NCBI RefSeq assembly: GCF_000711695.1
Contig: NW_013546904.1
Span: 1-54,394 of the forward strand
Length of the DNA: 54,394 nt
Origin: Tilletiaria anomala UBC 951
Lineage: Eukaryota; Basidiomycota; Exobasidiomycetes; Georgefischeriales; Tilletiariaceae
Reading direction: 5' to 3'
Of the stretch, positions 47,899 to 54,394 are shown in pieces (position 1 is the stretch's first letter; each line of letters begins with the position of its first letter). The notes under the pieces are model-generated. The model was not told the origin of the DNA, did no database searches, and saw nothing but the letters and a program-made list of their open reading frames with translations. The position numbers were made by a program, and so were the translations under genes.

Positions 47899-49663
47899 TT
47901 AAGCCTCCGTCTTTGTCTCCGCCTTGGTCGGGTAAGTAGCTGTTGCAGGGCTCTCGTCGCTCTTCTGCTCTGCCGTGACCCCCACAGAGCTACCAGCTTT
48001 CTCTTCGGCGCTGACTTTAGCCTTTGCGAGCATCTTTTCGACACGCTCGATATTCTCGCGTGTCTGGCGCTGCTGGTTGCTCAGGAAGTACTCGCGCTTG
48101 AGCTTAAGGTTGTCAACCACGCGCGGCACGTCCGCGGTGTTCGCTGGCGGGGGGATGGACAGGGAGAGCAGTGCAGTTAGGTGGCCGAGCGGGATGTTGA
48201 GCGCTGTTGCTGAGGCGGATGATGAGGGTGCTGTTACTGCTGATTGTGGCAAGTTCGGGTCAATCCCTGCTGCTGCCACCGCTGATGATGATGACGATGC
48301 ATCGTCTTCGGCGAGAGAAATCGGCGTTGTGCCGCGCTTGTTGCCCTTCTTCTTGCCGGCCTTGGATGCAGGGATGAAGAAGCCATCCTGGTCATCTTCC
48401 TTTCCTTTCTTGCGCGCGACACGAGCACCGTGCGGTGGCGTGATGTCGCCGGTGACGCTCCTGAGCTCCAGCTTTTTCCCTAGGGTGGTAGCAGTAGAAG
48501 TGCTGCCGTTTGCGTACAGAGAAGTTGACCCTGCCTTGCTGGCACTGCTGCCGCTGCTAATACTGCTGCCTCCGCTAAAGTAGTTAATGAGGACGTTGCA
48601 CTCCTCGATCTCCTGCACAAAGGCGGGCAGCGCGGCGTCCTCCCTGAGCTGCGCCTCGTGCGCCTTGCGCTTCTGCTCCTCGATGGCTCTGCGCTCCTGT
48701 CTGTACTTTTCGTCGCGCTTGGCACGCTCCTCAGCGACCTTCTTGTCGTACTTCTCGCGCTCCTCCTTGAAAGCCATGTACCAGGCCTGCTTCTCGGCGA
48801 AAAGCGCATTGATCTGCGCGTTGGCCGCGGTCTGCTGGTCTAGCAGCTTAGCGCGCGAGCCAGCCTGCTGGGAGAACTCTTGCTGGATCGTGTCGAGCTC
48901 GGCCTTGATGTCATCGTAGCGCTTGGCGAGCTCCCGCGACTGCGGGCTGTCGAGCGTCTTGCGCAACTCGTCGATGCGTGTGCGGTCCGCGTCAATCAGC
49001 TTCTGCTGTGCATCGGTCGCTTCGACGGCCTTGCGCGTCTTTCGCAGTGTCGAGATCTCCGCGAGAGCTTTGCGCTCCTCGACGATCTTCATGCTACCCG
49101 ATTCTACCTGCTTCTCGAGGCTCTGAATCTGCGCGTCGACCTCGACACTGGACGAGAAGCGCAGCTTGGCCTTGTTCGCCTTGAGCTCAGCGGTCTTCTT
49201 CGAGACGCTCTCCTGCAGCGTCTTGATCTCGTCGAGCACCTTAATGCGGTTGCCTTTGCTGCCGGCCTGGTCACCGCGCAGCTCCTCCAGCTGCGCACGC
49301 AGCTCAGCACGCCGCTTACCGGCAGGCGTGTTAGCCGCTGGACCTGAACCAGAGAGGAGAGCGCGAACATTGTTCTAGCAAGAGGAAATGATAAGCATCG
49401 CAGAGTGTGAAGGGAAAGAAGAGGGTGGGCATGGGTTGCCTCTTCCCAAGCGCATCGCCATGCGCCGCACTCACCAGCTCAGCCTGTGCCTTGGTGATAT
49501 CCGACTGGATCTGGTCCATCTTGGCCTTGTACGCATCTCCGTCTGGCCGGCCGCCAGGAGCCTTGGGAATCTCGATGGCCGCGGTGTCCGCAGCCGTCAC
49601 AGCGGGTGCTGCGTCGGTGCCATTGGCGGCGGCCTGCTTGCTGGTGGGCTTTTCGGCTGTCAT
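47899..49663 (-). CDS. BFR1: Bfr1-family coiled-coil mRNP protein
   Basis: Bfr1 associates with polysomes and mRNPs at the ER and affects secretion and ploidy in yeast. Exons are 49663-49475 and 49374-47899 (554 residues, yeast 470). After a Lys/Ala-rich start and a first helix (YKAKMDQIQSDITKAQAEL), a long coiled coil runs to about residue 330 with heptads such as IKTLQESVSKKTAELKANK and RYDDIKAELDTIQQEF. Then follow AEERAKRDEKYRQERRAIEE and FVQEIEECNVLINYF, typical of Bfr1. The C-terminal third is Ser/Ala-rich linker with a last helical piece (VVDNLKLKREYFLS) and a tail of Ala, Glu and Thr. The gene is convergent with MDM34 and divergent from the HExxH gene. Confidence 0.85.
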
Positions 49664-50079
49664 GGTGTCGAGGCAAAGTTCAAGTAGACCTTGCAATGCA
49701 CTTCGCAAGGTATGCTGCTGCTGGCGGGAGACACAGGGCTTTGGCTTGTATGCACACCTTGTGTCTCTGTCGAGAGCGCCTGGGATGGGCTTGTGGTGGG
49801 GAGGGTTGGAAGAAAAGGATGCGTGGGTCGGTTGTGGTCGCTAGTGTTGGTTGATGGAAGAAACGACGAGCCGCCCTCTGGCAAAAGCACACTGTTCCAG
49901 TGCCTACCTGTCATTCCCCATCCCTCCCAGTGGGGAAGCCCACCACCGCATACTTGGGACCAATCCTCTGCGTCTGATTCATATATGCACCAGCAACAGC
50001 TGCTTTAGATGAGCTCCAACCGAGCGACGCCGACGCTAGAGGGGGGGTTTTGGACACACGGGGGAATGACTCGGCGCGA
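49664..50079. other. Divergent spacer, BFR1 to HExxH gene
   Basis: No gene was recognised. A seven-G run lies near 50041. The frame of the downstream gene is open from 50050, but its first ATG is at 50080. Confidence 0.4.
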
Positions 50080-51288
50080 ATGAGGGGGAAAGCGGGCCGC
50101 CGCCAGCAGCAGCAGAAGCAACATGGTGATGGCAAGGCCACGTCCAGCGGCAAGAATGGCGAGCATGTGCAGCCGGTCCTCCGATCTTCGGCCGACGCCG
50201 TGACGCCCCGCATCTTGATCCTGCGCTTCGATAAGGCAGCACAGCAGCACACTGCGCTCGCACGTATCGAGGCATTTTACGAAGCGCAAGCGCAGGTGCA
50301 CCGGCACCTGCACGATACTAGTGGCACCGGCGACGCGCGACGGTACCTCACGCTCAAGCAGGCCGCCGATGCCAAGGTGTGCAAGAATTACGATGGGTTC
50401 AACTTCCCCGTGGCGGCCGTGACTCAGTGGTTAGAAGCCATGCGCGAGGCAACGACTGGTACTGCATCAAACGACGAGGGCGAACAGGACAAGGACAGGT
50501 TGTATGAAGACGGGTCGAACAGTCGCTTCTGGGAGGTGGAGTGCAATGCGTGGGAGATCGCCCTGCTGCACCATCTTGCATCCAAAGGTGTCCGCGTACC
50601 AGGAATTCCAGAAACTAGTTGCAACCAGCAAGATGATGTTCCCTGCCCTAGCACAGTAGAGGTAGCAGTAGCAGCAGCCATTTCAGTCGACGGCCCGGCC
50701 ACGGACCCAAGTACAGAGAGTAGCAGCCGCTGCACGAGAGACAGTCTTGGTGAAGGCACCGGCGCGAAGTCGATGCTAGGGATCATTGCACGACTGAAGC
50801 ATCTCGATCTGGCACCGGACCAACCCTCGGTCGATGTGGAAACTGAATCAAGGGAGAGTCTTCCAGCCCCGACGTACATCATCTCGACGCTTGCCTCGCC
50901 CATTGGTCTGTCGACGGTGCTCGCGCACGAGCGGCAGCACGCACTGTTTTACCTGCATGCGCGTTACGCGGCTGCTTGCCGTGACTACTTCCCCGCCGCT
51001 GAGAGCAAGGTCCGCACAGCGGAAGCGGCGCGCAAGCCGCTGCACACGGCTGCGATCCAGCGAGCGATCGAGTACGAGCTGGCGCTGCGGCGCTACCCGC
51101 GTGTCGTGTGGGTCGACGAGTGGCAAGCCTACCTCTCTGTCCCGCTGCGGCACCTGGACGTGAAAGAGTTCGGCAACAAGTGCGCCGGGGAAGTGCAGGA
51201 TGTCGCTGGCTTCATGCGCGGGGAGAGCGAGCGCGCTTGGGCGGAGCTTGCGGCCGAAGAGGATGGAGTGCTGCCAAGGAGCCGGTGA
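50080..51288 (+). CDS. Uncharacterised protein with an HExxH (gluzincin-like) motif
   Basis: This is a single open frame of 402 residues with no recognised family. The start is Lys/Arg/Gln-rich. A predicted fold begins with RILILRFDKA and an amphipathic helix (ARIEAFYEAQAQVHRHLH). The middle (about 180-260) is Ser/Thr/Ala-rich. The C-terminal third is well ordered: YIISTLASPIGLSTVLAHER then QHALFYLHARYAAACRDYF. It gives HExxH at His283-Glu284-His287, and later RYPRVVWVDEWQAYLSVPLR, whose Asp-Glu could supply a third zinc ligand as in gluzincins. This is inference from motif spacing. No signal peptide or membrane segment was seen, so it is probably cytosolic or nuclear. The motif could also occur by chance in a helix. 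Confidence 0.7.
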   Translation: MRGKAGRRQQQQKQHGDGKATSSGKNGEHVQPVLRSSADAVTPRILILRFDKAAQQHTALARIEAFYEAQAQVHRHLHDTSGTGDARRYLTLKQAADAKVCKNYDGFNFPVAAVTQWLEAMREATTGTASNDEGEQDKDRLYEDGSNSRFWEVECNAWEIALLHHLASKGVRVPGIPETSCNQQDDVPCPSTVEVAVAAAISVDGPATDPSTESSSRCTRDSLGEGTGAKSMLGIIARLKHLDLAPDQPSVDVETESRESLPAPTYIISTLASPIGLSTVLAHERQHALFYLHARYAAACRDYFPAAESKVRTAEAARKPLHTAAIQRAIEYELALRRYPRVVWVDEWQAYLSVPLRHLDVKEFGNKCAGEVQDVAGFMRGESERAWAELAAEEDGVLPRSR

Positions 51289-51429
51289 TGAAGTGTGTGC
51301 GTTGGGACTATCTTTCTAGAGGCAATTGATGTGCACCGCGCAAAAGCAACATCATTTTGTTCAAGTCATTCTTTTCCTCTTAAAAGTACAAAAGTCTCTG
51401 TTGGGCGTTGCTGTTTATTCGGCTTTTGC

Positions 51430-52884
51430 TCACTTGCGCTGGCCATACGCCTTGGTGGCGTACTGGCCATTCTCGACGATGACGTTGGCGGGTGTCTGCG
51501 GCTTGCCGTGGAAGAAGTTGTCGAGGATCTCCTTCGTGCCGGCGGCGTAGCGTGCCTGGGCATCGAGCGACGTGCCGGACATGTGCGGTGTCATGTTGTT
51601 CCCGCGGCCGCGGGGCCCCTGCATATCGCGCCACGGATGGTCCTTGGGCGCCGGCTGGACGTTCCAGACGTCGCCGCCATACCCGCTTATCTGGCCGCTT
51701 TGGACGGCCGCGGCGATGTCCTCGGCGTTGCAGATGGCGCCACGCGCCGTGTTGACGATCCATGCACCTTTCTTGACGTGCTTCAGCGTGTCCTTGTTGA
51801 TCAGGTTACGCGTGCCCTCGTGCAGGGGCGCGTTGACTGTGATGACATCGCACTGCGACAGGAACTCGTTCAGGTCCTCCACGCGCCGCGCGCCGACCGC
51901 CTTGTTCGCCTCCGCGGGGAGCTCGGCATAGTCGTAGTATAACAGCTCCTTGCAGTCGAACGGCTTCAAGCGCTGCAGCACGCGGTAGCCGATGCGGCCC
52001 GCGCCGATTGTGCCGACGACCTTGCCCTCGAGGTCGAAGCAGTCGCGCGCGACGTTCGACACTTGCCAGTTACCACTCGTGATCATCTCGTGTGAGGGTT
52101 GGTAGTTGCGAACGAGCGTAAGGATTGTCATGACCTACCAGATGGAGTTGGTAGAAAAGTTCAAGAGGTCTTTCTGCAAATGACAGCATCACAATGTCAA
52201 AACTTACGACGTGCTCAGCGACCGAGACAACGTTCGACCCGGTAACTTCGGCTACGGTGATTTTGCGCTCGTTCGCAGCATTGAGATCGACGTGGTCCGA
52301 GCCAACACCGGCAGTGACTGCGATCTTGAGGTTCTTAGCCGTGTCCATGATCTCCTTGGTCAAGTAAGCTGCAAAGGTAAAGGGAGCACATGATTTCGGT
52401 CTTTAGTCGTACATGTCCCTGTTTTCGCCGGCCCGCAACACCAACACACACTTGGGTGGAAGGGCGTGCTGATGAGGACATCTGCATCCTTGATGTGTTT
52501 CTGAAATTCCGAGCTGGGGCCCTCCTTGTCATCGGTGACCTGTACAGGACAAAGAAGGTATGGAGAACTGAATTTCAGACAAGCCGGCGGTGGGCACGTG
52601 GAATGCCGGTTGCATAAAGGCATATACCAACAATGTACTCATGACCAAGGCTTTTGAGCCAATCACGCATGCCGAGGGCGTTCTCGACAGTGCCGAGCAG
52701 GCGAGGCTCCTCCTCTGCATCCTTTCCACCCTTGTAAAGAACGGCGAGGACCTGGGATGGGAGAACGTGAAAGAGGTCAGAGATGCATACAAGCAATGGC
52801 CAGCGCGTTTCTCGAGCCGCGCAGTTTGGCTGTGCAGCGCGGGAGAGTAGGAGGGTGCAAGAGTGGAGTGGAAGGCACCTTCAT
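51430..52884 (-). CDS. FDH1: NAD-dependent formate dehydrogenase
   Basis: FDH1 oxidises formate to CO2 with NAD+, in the cytosol. Exons are 52884-52879, 52751-52632, 52539-52452, 52368-52208 and 52134-51430 (359 residues, family about 360-376). The first exon codes only for Met-Lys. Splicing gives [11 protein letters not shown], then [67 protein letters not shown] and [12 protein letters not shown]. The Rossmann motif is [20 protein letters not shown] with DYAELP after it, and the catalytic residues sit in NTARGA (Arg) and TPHMSGTS (His). The C-terminus GQRK carries no peroxisomal SKL signal. Introns are 75-127 bases, and one donor (GTTGGT) is weak. A TATAAA lies about 140 bases upstream. Confidence 0.93.
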
Positions 52885-53020
52885 CTTGTTGGAGCGAGGA
52901 GAGCTAAAAGTGGGAGCTGTGCGAATGGATCCTGTCGAGATAGATGGAGTAAACGTGTTTTTGTGATATGTGGTAGCGCGGTGCGGAGGAGATGCTTGCG
53001 AATACGGTTTGCGTGTGGGG

Positions 53021-53030
53021 CCTTTATACA
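53021..53030 (-). promoter_or_regulatory. TATA box of FDH1
   Basis: The minus strand reads TGTATAAAGG, about 140 bases upstream of the FDH1 ATG, which is a plausible distance given a short leader. Confidence 0.5.
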
Positions 53031-53864
53031 TGCCGCTTTGCTAGTTCGTCTGTTTGCCTCGTCCGAGTGTGCATTACAGAATAGTATGCACCTGTATCTG
53101 CATATTTATTTCTACTCGGGGGCAGAGGGCGCTGTGAGAGCCTCTTTCGAGCACTGACGCGCACGAGAGGAAGAGGCTTGGTGAAGAAGATGGCAATAAC
53201 GCGACGCCGATCAATCCTATGCCGTTCTCTTCATCTTTATGCCCCCAGTTCGCTTGCTGGCCTGCCCTCTCTGGGGTCGGCTTGCAGCTGCTGTGTAACT
53301 GTCATTCATTATACATGCGCGTTTGCAATATCCATCTATTACCCCCCTCTTTTCTCCCGGCCCGAAAGTTATTGGCTTTGGGGTGCTTACTCTCCTGGGG
53401 TCCGTTGTTTTTTTGGCGGTGTTAACACGATTTATGCTCTGTATGACGTCAATATTGCGGCTGTTCCATGGGCCCCACCCTCGGTTTGCAGTCGCCACCA
53501 CCGCTGACCGGCCGGGCGTGGAACTGTGCACAACGGAAGGCCATGCATGATCTGGAGAGCTAGGCACCTAGATGCTGTGCAGGGCTCTTCTTTGACGGTA
53601 TGTTTGAGTGAGCGAGTACATCAAGCTTGACTCTTTTCTGACCAGCGCAAGGTTTCTTTCAGAGCCGCCCCGCAACGCCATCGACTCGACTCTGCACCGA
53701 AAAAATGTGTGAATGGGGTTAGTGTGAGACTGGAGTGGCTCAAGCGCAGCGTCAAAGTGGCGCCGTTCTGCATCTCTATCCTTGCGGGATTGGATTGGCG
53801 CAAGCATCCGCCGCGGCGTTAAACAGGCAGATTACCCCCCTCCCCGCTGCCCTGACTGGTCCTG

Positions 53865-53874
53865 ATCACGTGAT
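53865..53874. promoter_or_regulatory. ATCACGTGAT E-box palindrome
   Basis: This is a perfect palindrome with a CACGTG core, followed about 14 bases later by a half-like ATCACGTAAC. It lies about 215 bases before the SWS1-like ATG. Confidence 0.4.
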
Positions 53875-54087
53875 GCGGATTCTCCTCAAGATCACGTAAC
53901 CAAACTGAGCTGGAGGAAGCTGCAACGATCAAGAGCCTTGCGCTCACCAACAAAGTCACCCCCGGACAACAGGCGCACACAAGTGGACAGCGAACCACCC
54001 GGCACAGGCGAGCCGCGCCTCCATTTGCTCGCATGTGACCATCCAGTCAATCTCACCAGCACGGCGGCACCGATCGGGACGGAGCGA

Positions 54088-54394
54088 ATGCTGCCGCCGT
54101 CTTCGAGCGGCGCGTTTCCGCAGCATCACGCAGACGAGGACGCGATCACAGAGAGCCTCTTCGCGTCCATCGAGCACGACTGTGAGCAGCTCACGCATTC
54201 CCCTCTCTCCTTCTGCTGCGGCCAGACTGCTAAATTTGCTTGAATTTGGACGGGACGGGGTCGCGCGCAGTGACAGACCATCAGATCTTGGCGCTGTCCA
54301 GCATCTTCGACAAGTTGCTCATCCCCGCGCTCGACTTGGTCGATCGCGGTAAAGGTGAGGGCTGCACCAGCGCTCCTCTGCATCTCTCTCTCTC
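54088..54394 (+). CDS. ZSWIM7/SWS1-like protein, 5' part (cut by window end)
   Basis: SWS1/ZSWIM7 proteins form Shu-type complexes with Rad51 paralogues in homologous recombination. Exons are 54088-54181 and 54271-54354, with an intron running off the window. Spliced, the protein begins MLPPSSSGAF and then reads ESLFASIEHDLTDHQILALS, IFDKLLIPALDLVDRGK. The LALxxIFxxxxxxALDLVDR pattern is that of the segment before the SWIM zinc finger in ZSWIM7. The finger itself would lie beyond the window, so the call rests on this short stretch. The donor after GGTAAAG is GTGAGG. Confidence 0.6.

Larger units (their letters stand above)
52885..54087. other. Divergent FDH1/SWS1-like spacer, about 1.2 kb
   Basis: This is the longest clean gap on the right side. 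Apart from a TATA box and an E-box palindrome listed separately, I see no gene, RNA or repeat. Open frames are short and unlike any family. Confidence 0.45.

Noticed and set aside
47899-49347. Several plus-strand frames of 60-200 codons across BFR1
   Set aside because: They are antisense shadows of the coiled-coil coding sequence (Leu-rich complements of Glu/Lys codons).

Overview
The window is nuclear DNA of a fungus, most likely a basidiomycete and perhaps a smut-lineage yeast (Ustilaginomycotina). It has dense genes on both strands, GT-AG introns mostly 60-130 bases long, and full sets of Dikarya housekeeping proteins. Exon structures given here were built by hand from frame continuity, splice sites and remembered family motifs. 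They are models, not aligned results.

Left edge (1-3.7 kb): fossil Ty1/copia retrotransposon pieces. 3.7-7.3 kb: verprolin (VRP1) and GINS subunit PSF1, both minus strand. 7.3-14.8 kb: SSD1/Dis3L2-type RNB protein and a Na+/Ca2+ exchanger-like membrane protein, both plus. 15.4-16.5 kb: translation factor EFB1 (minus), whose long first intron holds a box C/D snoRNA that I identify as snR18/U18. 17.1-25.5 kb: an ING-family PHD protein, mitochondrial tyrosyl-tRNA synthetase MSY1, a membrane-anchored NYN protein with repeated helical modules, and the rRNA-processing PIN protein FCF1.

25.5-29.4 kb is the least understood stretch, with coding-like fragments but no recognised gene. It is followed by a frame-disrupted redoxin and PDX3. 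31.7-43.3 kb carries the Fun30-type remodeller, TRM112, GCN5 and KRE33. 44.1-52.9 kb carries MDM34 (ERMES), BFR1, an unrecognised protein with an HExxH motif, and formate dehydrogenase FDH1. The right edge cuts a ZSWIM7/SWS1-like gene.

There is no operon or single pathway, but several neighbours serve ribosome production and translation: FCF1, KRE33, TRM112, snR18, EFB1, MSY1 and BFR1. A second group is chromatin or DNA linked: PSF1, the ING protein, FUN30, GCN5 and the SWS1-like gene. Most neighbours are divergent or convergent with short spacers. No tRNA, rRNA or CRISPR array was seen.
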